Shown: in pieces, positions 36,301-48,300 of the stretch
Position numbering within the stretch: the first letter of the stretch is position 1
How the letters are laid out: the number at the start of each line of letters is the position of its first letter
From: Lanius collurio
Taxonomy: Eukaryota; Chordata; Aves; Passeriformes; Laniidae
Assembly: GCA_020086605.1 (NCBI GenBank)
Contig: JACBWW010000071.1
Location: 1,526,218 to 1,590,217 of the forward strand
Direction: 5' to 3'
DNA length: 64,000 bases
The notes under the pieces: model-generated
The model's database searches: none
Told to the model about the DNA's origin: nothing
Seen by the model: the letters and a program-made list of their open reading frames with translations, nothing else
Program-made: the position numbers and the translations under genes

Positions 36301-39300
36301 TATCAGCGTGCTGACCTTGCATTTGTTAGCAGGCAGATTGTTTTTGTTGTTGTTGCAGTGCGATGTGCCGTATTTACAGTAGGCAATCCAATACATTTGC
36401 ACTGGGAAACTGTGCCCCTGGGGCTTGTAAACTTTCAAAATATTCTTTTTTTTTCCCCCACATCGCTTTAGAAATAAAATCCAAACTTGCAGCAGTGTGT
36501 GCCATATGTTGTCTTTAATTTGATGAGTTCCCCCACAAATGCATATTCCTGATTTTGTAGGTACCCTCTGGATTGGATGGGTTTGACCTGAGCAGAAACC
36601 AGATCCCTTTTCATTTATGGTGGACTTGGAATTTCACGACCCTTTTTTTTTTCGTTGGCAGTATTTGTGTGTATTCAGGCAATGTTTTTTCCAACTGGCA
36701 GAGGGCTGGACAGAAGGAAAGGGGGAGAAACATAATCTGAAAATAAATGTAAATTCTGTTCTCAGGCTTTCTGCTTGATCCTCTGCCACTCTGAGCAACT
36801 CAGGGTGGTTTTATTTTAGTTAAAATGACAGAAACCTCAATCCTGGACAGTTCTTTCTGAAAAAGTGGTTATTTAATGGATGCTGTGTGTTGTTCAGTGA
36901 GGAGAAGGATGTAGGGTTTGAGTGTGGTTTTACAAGATGCTTTTTGCTGGTATTTATGATCCTCCCTGCAACACTGCATCTAAATAAGAACCAAATACAC
37001 CCCACACACAGAGGGATTCACCCAGCTCTGAGACACAGCTCGGTCTCCGTGCTGCTCCTTTGGACAGGAGGCAGGAAGGGGATGGAGAGGGAAAGCAGCT
37101 CTCCCCCAGAGCAGGCGTGTGCTGGCTCCCAGCCAGGACAGTGGGATGGACACCCCAGCTCTTGTTGAAAGTACCACAGACTCTTTGATAACAAGTGCTC
37201 AGGGATTTGTTGTTTTAATGTTCCATCCAAAAAAGACATCTCCGACAACGCAGCATCCCAGAGCACCTGCTGGGGCTTTGGACACGCATGGAAGAGTTCC
37301 ATCAGCAGCATTTCCTTCAGTTCCTTGGTTTTTCTTGGAAGTATCTCAAGCAGAGTGCATCGACCACGCTTGACCTCACTTAGCTGCGAGATGTAACAAA
37401 GCTCACAGCTCAGCTCTTCTGGCTCCAGAGCCTTTAATTCTTTGGGAATTAATTTCAGGCATCTTTCTTGTGTTCTTGGACAGCATTTGAAGAGCGTGCC
37501 CTGTACCCACTGCTCTGCAATTCTGTGCAGAACAGGAACTTTTCCTTTCTTGCCGTGCCTGGGCTCATGGATTTGCCGCTCCCAGCGCAGCCCTCCCAGA
37601 AGGGCAGCCCAGGTTGAGCCGTGCCCAAGTCACCCAGTAAAGAGGGGAATTAGTCTAATGCACTGCCTTAACAAAGGGGAGACTATGAGCATGAATAATT
37701 AATGCCCCCAGTCTGTGGCAGTGGGCTAAAATGAAGTCCCATTTGCTCAGCCTTATTAAAAGAGAGAGAGAGAGAGAGGGAGGGATGGTAAAGGTCGTTA
37801 AGGGACTTGTAACAGGGAGAGAATCGCCTTGGAGATGGATAATGTGTTTGCTAATCTCTGTGGTCTTTAACTAAACAGAATGCTGAAGGTACTCTGGCTA
37901 TTCCTGGCTTGTTGAATTATTAAGCATTCGGGGAGATTGCCTGGCTCTTGGCCAACAGCTTGGACTTTTCATTTGGCCAATGTTCATAGGTGACACTTTT
38001 TATTTGGGGCGTTGCATCCCGGTGCTGGCCGTGCGGTGTCTTTAAAGCTTTTCCTCCCTGAGATCCCAGTGGGGCCAGGGCTGCTCGTTAGTGTGTTATC
38101 CCAGGGTTCTTCATTTCACACCCAAATGCTCTTGGTTCACTTGCCTCAGTTCGGTACCTATTAGGTCACCGGGCATGGGTGTCCATTATAGGATTATAAA
38201 TACCTTTAAAAGGGTAATCCCTTTGCAGTGTGCATTATAGGATTATAAACCTCCCAGAGATCTTATGCTTTATCTGCCCTTTAACACACAGGCCCTTATT
38301 TCAAGTCCCTGTTGACCAGGTATTTCCATTCTCTCTCCTTGGCCTTTGTAAGGAAAATCCTTCTTGCCTTGGGATATTGCAGGAGAGCTCATCAGAGGTG
38401 TTCCAGCAACTTCAGAATTGTCATCAGTGTGCTTTTAAAGCCCTGTCTCCAGGAAATTATTATTCAGACTTCAGCATTCTGAGTGCTTTTAGCTTCTTTA
38501 CTTATCAGCTGGTCAGGATAAGGGTTTGAAATTCATTTGCAGGCCATAAAACTGCTCAAGACAGGTTGAATTTCAAGATAGGCAAAACCTGGATACTGAA
38601 GAGCACAAAGAGACTCTTCCAGTGATGCAGCTAATTGGTTTGAAAGATATTTGTGCTTGATAAAATTTAAAATAAGTTTTATTTTAACCACCAATCCTGT
38701 TGATTGTTAAAATAAACACTCTTTAAAGCAATAGAGATGGAATTGAGGAGAGATGGAATTGAAGGGGGTAGGAGATGATAAAAGCTTTTCTTCCATTTTT
38801 TTGGGTGTGAACCTTTATTTTTTTACAGATTGTGAGATGCAGACACTTTAAATTGGTGGCCACCTACAATGTGAAGAGAAAGAAGTCATTTTTCCAGCTG
38901 GTGTTACCTGTGAGCTTTGCCACAGGGCTGTGGGCAGGAGAAGATGTAACCTGGAAGAAAGGGGAATCTTGCAGTGCTCTGTGGAAGCAATTTTTTGTTC
39001 CAGCCTTTCATGGCCATGACTGGATGTTCAAATATGTATCCTGTGTTTATGGCATGGATGGGAGCCCTGGTCATTTAGATAAATTAATAGTTTGTGGATG
39101 TTCACTGCAAGTATCAGCCCCAGGGGACTTTTAAGAAAGCAGCTTTTGGCCCTCTCCCCTCTGGAGTTTTAACATCCAGCTGGGAAGGGCTCAACTGGGA
39201 GCTGGAATACATCGCTCCTGACCCCATCATTTATTGTTCTTAAGCTGAATTCAGCGGTTTATTGACTTTGTCTTTTGTTCCAGACTTTCCAAGGAGAAGT

Positions 39301-42300
39301 TTGGGTTGCCAGGCACAGATATTAATTTCCTTTGCACTGAAAACCCTTGGAGGTGCCTTTGCCAGAACATCATTATCTGTGGGTTTGGTTACTGAGCTGT
39401 TGGGAGCTGGGCTGAAGTGAGAACAGGCTGTAAAGTGCTTTTTACCTCAAACACTAACATTTCCATGCAGTTTGTAGCAGCTTTTTCCTTGGGGTGGAAG
39501 TTTAAATTAATTTTTATTTAAATTTTACTTTTATGTCCTAGATTTCCCTGCAAAGGTCATCCTTGCTTTGATTTTTTGGGTCTTAAGGACGAAAAATGCC
39601 ATGGTTTTTGGGACAGTTTCACAAAGAACTAGTTTGGAGATTAGAAATCTTAGGAACACCTAAGGAAGTTGGATATGGATGTGTTGATCCTGATAGGGAG
39701 CTGAAATATGTTTGAATTTGCCTGGTTTTGGGAGAAATGGCAGGTGGAGGAAACCTGCAAATTCCCTGCCTCTCTTTACCCCATTTCTTGAGATTGTTAA
39801 AGCTTTGCTTTGGTTGCCCAGAGGCCTCCATCACCAAATGATCCTCTCCTGCTCTCTTAATTCACCTTTCAGATCTCTAAAATGGCACAGATAGGAAATA
39901 AAAGGCCAGGGAGCATCAGGGCTGCTGTTCTGGCAAATGTTGAGCTAATACATCCAGATAGTACAGTATTTATTGAGCTGCACGTGGCTGTAATCAGCAA
40001 ATTAGAAGTAAAGAATATTGATGTGACGTTGACATGGCCATGCTGATGTTGCCATGGAAGCTGTAGGGTTTTTCTGATGTTTCCAATACCATTAACTCTT
40101 TTCATGGTCACAAGGTTTCTTTTAATTTAAACGAGCATCACCATGAAATGTAATCATCTTTATGAAGTTATATAAGACCAAGTGCAGCTCTGAGCTCCAC
40201 TGGGCTTTGACCGGTGCATTTTTCAGTCTCTAAAAATACTTGTTCTCCTAAATGGAAAGGCCCAGATGGGCACATCTCATGTGGCCCCACAGGAAGGACA
40301 GCAATTGTGATTAAACTGATTGAGGAGTGGGAATGGCCAGGGAACAACTTGTGCTTCTCATGCAGGCTCTGGTTGAATCATCTCGGGTGCTGCCTGAGAT
40401 CTGAGTTGTTTTTCTGCCTTTCCCATCGGAGCTGCCACTTCAGATGTGACATTTCTCTGTGTGTGTGAGGGCACCCAGGCTCTCAGCAGGGCTGTGGTCA
40501 GCTCTGCTCTGCAGTTCCTGCTGCCCTGGGCTGGATCTGCCTCTCGCTGTCCTTCTGTCCAGCCCTCCCCAGGGCTGCTGCTGTTTGCTTTTACTGCTCT
40601 GTCAGATGTTAAAATGAGGATGAGGAAACTCTTTGCTTTTCCTGTAAGCCTGAAAGATTTATCCCGTGTGGTTGGCCTGGGAGGTGTTCCTGGCCATACT
40701 GGTGGTGCATCCCTGCTTCTTGCTGGATCCCACTGGGAAACTCAAATTCCGTATTTCTGGTTTCTTAGTGCCTCTCTTCATGGGGATAGCTCTGTCTCTT
40801 GGTTCTATTTTACACCCCAAGTCCTGCAAAACACCTCTGGTGGTCACAGCTCTGCTTTGTGTGGCAGCAAAACGTCGTCATGGTGCTCCTGCTCAGTTTC
40901 TGAGGTGTTTTATTCTCTTCCTGCCAGATCCTTCTTTACAACCTGGAAACCAACCAGTGCGTGACCAAGGTGGGCAACTCCATTGGTGACTTCTCCTGTG
41001 TCAACCTCCACAACAGTCCCCCCAACATGCTGGTGGCAGGCAACAAGGACAGGAGGTAGGTGCTCCATCTCCAATCTCCCGTCTCCAGCTTCCTGTCCTA
41101 CCTCTGGCCAAGCTGGAATTGGTTTCTCCTCTCTCATTTCCATGAAGCTGAGGAACAAACTCTTAGGTAATAGTTGGATGTGGCTGTCAGTGTGCTTTGT
41201 CTGGGGAAGCTCCACGGGAAGAGGAGCTTTCGGAGCCATTTGGTGGACGCAGTTGGTGCACAGCCCAGCGAGACCACTTGGAATATCTTCCACTTCCCCA
41301 CCGCCACCCGCAAAATGAGTTTGGCATTTAAAAGCTCACTTTCTGATATTAAAAAAATAACCTAAGGGATGAATCACAGAGGATGAGATGGGCCCGGCTG
41401 CCAAATGATGTCAAGAGTGTATTTCGGAACACTGTGATGTCCCTCAGGTGATGGAGAAAAAAAGAGACTTTCATATGAACAGATTCCAGCTTCTATTTAG
41501 CTGATTAGCAGCTTTCTCTTTAACTCCTTGGCTTGGGGAGTAGGATTTTCCCAGCTCAGTGTCTGGTGCCAGGAATGGCCGCGCTGGGAACAGGCAGTGC
41601 GAAAGGATTAAAGTGCTTAAAAAGACCCTTTGAGTCCAATTTTTAGATTTCCTTTTTTTGGCGAGTCGTTTGTGGGGTCTGATCCAGTGCACCAAAGGAG
41701 ATGTGGGATGGCCAGGAGCCAGTCTCTAATGGCTGCTGCTTCCTTCCCTCCTCCTTTCCACACTGGGCACCAGGCTGCAGGTGGTGCTCTGCTCTGGTGC
41801 TGGGATCAGATTGGAAGGCGGGTACTTCCCTCTGCCAAATCCCAGGCCTCTGTCCCGCCAGTGCAGCAGCTTGCAAAAATGATTATTTTGTCAAACAGCT
41901 TTTTTTTTCCCCTTCCTGGTGAATAGGGAATGTGAGCAAACCTCGCACTCTCTCAGCAAGGAGGATAAAGGAAATAGCTGAAGTTTGACAAGTGGAATTG
42001 AATCCCTGGGAGGTTTTTTCCCTCTAAAAGCAGATAATTGATTTTCCAAAGCACCCCAGTAAAACTACCTCCAGTTTTGATCTGCACGATGACAGGAGAG
42101 GAGCTGGAGTTGATATCCCTTCCCTTTATAGCAGAGTAGATGTCTGTGCCCTTCCCCTCCAGAAAGCTTTTGAGGTTTTCAGCTCAAGTGCTGTCTGAGT
42201 CCGAGGATGTCACTAGAACAGCAAGGAGTTAGGGATTAATAGTTTGGAATACAAGTTTGGCGTCCAGGAGGCAGGACCAGAGTATTTCAGAGGTCAAATC

Positions 42301-45300
42301 CTCGTGTGGTGCTGCAGGAAGGTGCTGGGCATCCACAGGTGGAACAAGACTGGGATCTCCACAGCCATATTATGGGGTGAGTTTATTAAACAGGGAGCTC
42401 AGGCTGCTGCTGGCCAGAGGGAGCAATTACTGCTTGAATTAAATACCCAATTTCACTTGAATCTGCTCTTCTTTACTCAAAACCATGAATTTGTAAAGTA
42501 ACGCTTGTGAAGTGGTTTTGGTAGGACCTGTGAAATCTGTCCTTCCATCAGAAATTCCTGCTGAAGCACTGCTGATTGATTTGATTCCTGAGCTGTGCTT
42601 TGCTCTGGCAAGAGGCCTCCTAGCAGGGAGCGTGTGCTGATCCTGCTTTTCCTTGGTGGAAGCTGGGATGGTGAGGAGTGTTGGGACAGCAAACATATGG
42701 CAAACCCGGAAAGGTGTGGATCCAAACTTATTCCACGCTGTCCTGGAGGCAAGGCAGCTCACTCCCAAGGCAGTCTGACAGCAGGGTCCAAGCCTGGCCA
42801 CGACAACTCCTCCCTGGAGCTGGGATGAGTCCGAAGTGCTCCCACTGAGCCCAGCTGTCCAGGCAGGAGATGCTGGGCCAGGCCTGTGTTACAGCATCAC
42901 GTGGGATTGGCAAAACACTGTTCCTTTTTTTCCTTAAGGCACATCTGAGCAGCCCGAGTGCCTCTGGTTCTGCCAGGGCTGTGCCAGCACAGACACCTGC
43001 CTGAAAGCTGGGCACTTGCTCATGGAATAAGCAGGGCTCAGATCCTGGCTTCCAGCTGTGCTTTCCAAACAGGAGCAGCTTTGGTTGCTGTGAGAACACA
43101 CACAGGACCTCAGGGAGAGCTCCAGGAGCGAGCCCTTCCCAACTCCCTGTCCTTTCCCAGAGCACAGCCCCAGGCTGTAGCCAGAGCCCCTCTGTGCTGG
43201 AGCTGGGGGAAGTGAGAAACCTTTGCCCCCCTCGCACCGTGGGCTGGGCTGTTCCACACGGAGCGTGTCCCTCACCCTGCTCCTGCCTGTTTTCCTCCCT
43301 GTCAGATGGATGCTGCTCTGCTGGAGCTCTGGACTGCTCTGCTGCCTTTTCTCTCAGCCCCTGCAATGTGTTGTTTGTAAAATCATATGATGCAATCTCC
43401 ACTGGAGAAGGGGAAAGGAAGGACTTGCAGCACCATTAGGATCGTAGCAGGGGTATGGAACGAAGTGCAGTTAATGTGTTGGAACAAGTGTGTTTTGGCC
43501 TTTTCTGGAATTAATGTGGACCTGATGGGTTTGTTCCTGATAGCCATCAGCTGGGAGGAACTTGCTCTGGCTTCTTCTCAAATCTGAGCTCAGTGTTTCC
43601 CCTTTCCTTCTGTTTTCACTTGCTGCATTTTTTATTCATTTATGTGCTTTGCTTTAGCTCCCAGTCATGATAAATAAGGATCAAACCCCACACTCCTTTG
43701 TGATCTGTGCTGGGTTTAAAACTTAACACCATTAGCTCTAACTGGTATTGTGGCCTTGTAGCAGTGGTTGGAATCCTAAACTCTTTTTCTATAGTTCTGC
43801 TTCTGGCTGAGTCTTCAGTTAATTTCTCTTCAAAATGCTTTGTTTGAGGGGTCAATAATGTCTGAAAATCAGATGTCCTAAAAACTGCCCCCAGTCAGTT
43901 GGATTTTTGAAGTCAAAACAGATCCTGGTTGCTGGGTGCTTTGTTGTAGTGTTAGTGATTAAGTCAAGGGGGTATAAACCTCTAATTACCCTTGCTTTTT
44001 GAATTGCCACACGTTTAATCTCCTCTGAAATCTTTGCAAAAATCATTTTTTCCTTGATCCTGGTAATATCACCCCTCATCCACAGTGGATGTGGGTATGT
44101 ACCAGGGGTGGGATGTGTTAACAGTGGGCCCAAAACAGGTGTTTTGTGCCTCATGGCATTGCTGATGGTTTGGGAGGCACTGAGAGAGGAGCTTTCTCCA
44201 ATTTCCTTTTTGTTTCATATCATAGACTGATAGAATCATGGAGTGGTTTGGGAGGGACCTTAAAGCCCACCCAGTGCCACCCCTGCCATGGGCAGGGACA
44301 CCTCCCACTGTCCCAGGCTGCTCCCAGCCCCAATGTCCAGCCTGGCCTTGGGCACTGCCAGGGATCCAGGGGCAGCCACAGCTGCTCTGGGCACCCTGTG
44401 CCAGGGCCTGCCCACCCTCCCAGGGAACAATTCCTGCCCAATATCCCATCCAGCCCTGCCCTCTGACACTGGGAAGCCATTCCCTGTGTCCTGTCCCTCC
44501 ATGCCTTGTCCCCAGTCCCTCTGCAGCTCTGCTGGAGCCCCTTCAGGCCCTGCAAGGGGCTCTGAGCGCTCCCTGGAGCCTTCTCCTCTCCAGGTGAGCA
44601 CCCCCAGCTCTCCCAGCCTGGCTCCAGCCCTGGAGCAGCTCCGTGGCCTCCTCTGGACTCCTCCAGCAGCTCCAGATCCTTCCTGTGCTGAGACCCCAGA
44701 GGCCTCTTTAGGTCCTAGGAGCTGTAAAGACTCAGAGAGCTCCTGTGTGATGGGAGAAATCTGCCTGACAAAGATCTCTGGTAACAGAAGTCAGGGTGAA
44801 GATTCAGTGGTGAGAAGGAGGGGCCCTCCTGCTTTTCCAGCCCTGGAGCAGCAGTGGCTCCGCTGCTCGGCTCTGCCACTCCCTGTGATAGAGCCGGGCC
44901 TTCGAGTGTTCCTCACGAGGCGTGGCTGTGCACGAAGGTGGATACGGAGGGGATGGTGCTGATTCGCCGTCCTCAGGGCAGTGGCTCCAGTAGACTTTTT
45001 TGTTATGGTGACTTCTTGGAGAACTCAAAAGCTGGCCAGGTAGTAGTTGCCTATAGAGTAGCCTGGTTAATTTTTCTTAAAAGTTTGTTGGCTCGTTTTA
45101 AATTAGTATTGTCTAGGGAAAATCTTTACTCCCAAGGGTCTTTTCAGCTCTAGTTTGCATATTCAGCCCCTTTTCTTCTCTTTTTTTTTTTTCTTTCTGT
45201 CTTTTCCTTATCTACTACTCTCCAGGCAGGCCAGCTTCGAAAGGGGTAAGGAGGGGTTCGTAAATTCCTGCATTGCAATGCAAGGTCTGATAAGAAGCTG

Positions 45301-48300
45301 GTTTCTTCACAACGACGTGTGGGTTTCTTTCTTAAACTGCAAGAGAGATCCTAACTTACAAAGCTACAACAAAGCACAAAATTACATTCAAACAAAGCTA
45401 CAATGTAGTACAAAATAAATGGATAATTGTTAAATTGATAATCTGGTCCCTTATTTATAACATCCTGAGCTGGTTTTACCCCTGATTTCCCGCAGGGTGA
45501 GGGTGTTCGACGTGCGGCGCGGCGAGGCCGTGTGCTCCCTGTACGCCCACCAGCTGGGCGTGTCCGCAGTGCAGATGGACGAGTGGAAGGTGGTCAGCGG
45601 CGGGGAGGAGGGCCTGGTGTGCGTGTGGGACCAGCGCATGGCCACCAAACTCTGGGAGATGCACGCCAGGTAACTCGGGCTGGGGGGAGGCTGGGCCGTG
45701 GGGGTTACCAGGGCTGGCAGGAATGTGGGAATGAGGGAACTTTGGGGGAGTTCTGTGTGGTTTGGAGACAGGTTGGCTCCCTGCCTGGAGCGCTCTGTGT
45801 TTCTGTGGAGGCTCTTGAGCTGTCCTGGCCTTTCTGCTCGTTAGTTGAGTGTTTCAGTTGGTGTTCAGTTGTTTCCCCTGGATTTTCCATGAAGTTCAGC
45901 CAGTGAGTTCTCCCTGCCCCATCCCCAACCTCAGTTTAGTTGTTGGACCTTGATTTTAAAGTGCTGGACTGGCTGTTTGAAGAACGAGTGGTTCTGGCTG
46001 TCTCCATCCACTGTATCCAGCACAGTCCCTGCATTTCCGTTCACCTCACCCACACATTCCCTCAATGGTGAGGATCAAAGCATTTACACTCATTTAAATA
46101 CTGAAATACCAGTTTGTACTGAGCACAAGGAGCATGGCACTGAACGTAGAAGCAGAGATCAGCATCCTGGAGCTGACACTTTGTACAGCTAAATGAAGAT
46201 TTCCTGATCAAAGCACAATTCCCAGGCTTTGTCTGGATAAAGACTCGAGAATTTAGCCCCTTGTAAGTGTGAGTGACATCCATAAAATGAACAGATAAAT
46301 CCTGATCTCGGTTTTTTTTTAATGCATCTTCCCCAAAGAGGAGCTAGATGAGGTATTTACAGGCAGGGAAGTTCAAGCTGGAGTTGTCATTGATTAATAG
46401 CAGGTATCACTTTCTGTGTTGACCCTGGGAATGATAAAGGCTGTTGTGATGTGGCTGATGCATTAAGGACAATATTCCATTGATTGTCTCCTTGGCATGC
46501 TCATTAGTGCTGCTGCAGGAGGGGGCAGGCAGGGCAGGGCTGAGCTCAGGGATGTGCTCAAAGCGAAGCCCTTCGATTAAACATGTGGAAAACACTGCTT
46601 AATCTGTAGAGGAATCAGAAGGGATCACTCCAGTCAAAAGGTGTTCCTAGATAAGGTGTGTGCTGTTATCCCCGTGCCAGGGATGGAAAACAGGAGCAGG
46701 AGCTGAGGGAGGTGACAGGAGACACATTTGGGGTGTGGAGATGAGCTATCCTCGGGTGAGGAGAGAAGTGACTCCTGCTTGAACAGAAAGTGCTGTGCTG
46801 GGGTTTGGGGTTAGTGACTCACCCCTGAGAGGGAAGGGAGTGAAGACCTGACATGGGTGTCCAAAGGAGGGACATGAGGATGGAGAAGGGTCTGGAGGGG
46901 CCACACAAGGAGCAGCTGAGGGCTCTTGTTCAGCTGGAGCAGAGAACACTGAGCTCAGATCCTCCCCCGGGAGCTGGAACGTCTCCTGAGGGCAGCTCCA
47001 ATCTCTGCTCAGGGACAGCACCCAGGGAAGGGCTGGAGCTGGGCCAGGGCAGGCTCAGGTTGGAGATCAGGAAAGGTCCTTCCCCCAGAGGGTGCTGGCA
47101 CTGCCCAGGCTCCCCAGGGAATGGGCACGGCCCCGAGGCTGCCAGAGCTCCAGGAGCGTTTGGGCAGCGCTGCCAGGGATGCCCAGGGTGGGGGTGTTGG
47201 GGGGTCTGGGCAGGGCCAGGGGCTGGGCTGGGGGATCCCTGTGGGTCCCTTCCCACTTCATGGTTCTTAGCTTGTGCCTTATGGTGCATTTCCGAGCCAG
47301 CTCAGCGCATGGGTGTGTGGGGTGTCCTTCCCCTTCGTTGTGGGAAGCGTCCTGCCCTTCCCGGCAGCGCTGCAGTCCTCAGGGCAGCCAGCCCTGCCCG
47401 CCTCGGCCCTCCCTGCCAGCTTTGCAGCGGATTTTGTGGCCTCCTCGTGTGTTCTGGGAAGAGCCCACTAGATGGGGATAGAAGATGGGGGATCTGCTTC
47501 GGGCTGGAGGAGCCAGAGGCGCCGGTTCCCAGCCTCCGGCCGTGGGGAGGGCGCTGATTTCAACCACTCCGTGTTGAATCCAAAGCCGTTCCCTTCCCAG
47601 CCCTCGGATTTTGGGGGTCCATGCAGGTGGCCCCTCACCCCGTGCTCTGGGTTGTTTTCCAGGCATCCCGTCCGCCACGTGTGGTTCAATTCCCACAGCC
47701 TGATCACTGCCAACATCCCCGAGGAGAAGAACCCCCGAGGCTCCAGCATCACTGAGGACGACCCCAGCGTGCACCGAAAGTGAGGAACCAGCCCTCAGCA
47801 ATCTGCTTTGTTTCTAAATAGTGCCCTGAGCGCCTGAGTCATCGACCAGAGCACTTACAGAGGGGGTATAGCAGCAAAAAAATAAAACAAAAAAAAAAGT
47901 TGAGGGGTAAGGTTTACAAAACAAGCAGTGAATTGGCTCTTGATTTGCTTGAGCCCAAAAAGAAATGCTTTTTTCTTTCTCAGCAGGGGAACATAAAGTC
48001 CACTGAAGCCAGGCAGGGAATGCAGCCCTCTCCATGCTCAAAATATTAGTAATGCTGTCTCCTCCTAAAGGAAAACTGCTGGCATTTAAGCTGCAGGTTT
48101 TGGTATTTGCATCTCAAATGGCTGTTAGTGCTAATTGAACTATCAAATACCAATGTATTTATCTTCCCCCGTGCTGGAGAGCCTGGAGATGTTTCAGCAG
48201 ATGACAGTCACGTCTCTGCAGGGCTGGAGGGAATGATTCACCAGCCCTTCCCGGCCTTGCTGGGTCCCTGGGAGGAGGCAGGAGGGAGTTTTCCCAGTTA

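Larger units (their letters stand above)
31607..40927 (+). other. FBXW8: FBXW8 intron 7
   Basis: 9.3 kb. Recognised contents are a CR1 fragment at 34408-34574, a (TTTA)n stretch near 36139-36165, a (GA)9 repeat at 37761-37778 and a motif cluster at 37800-38260. The remainder is unique-looking with no gene. Confidence 0.8.

Noticed and set aside
41056..41365. Possible extra FBXW8 exon after exon 8
   Set aside because: Exon 8 splices in phase to exon 9 at 45496 and the joined protein matches the family without a missing segment.
46853..47557. 234-codon plus-strand frame
   Set aside because: Most of it is CR1 3' sequence read in a non-native frame.
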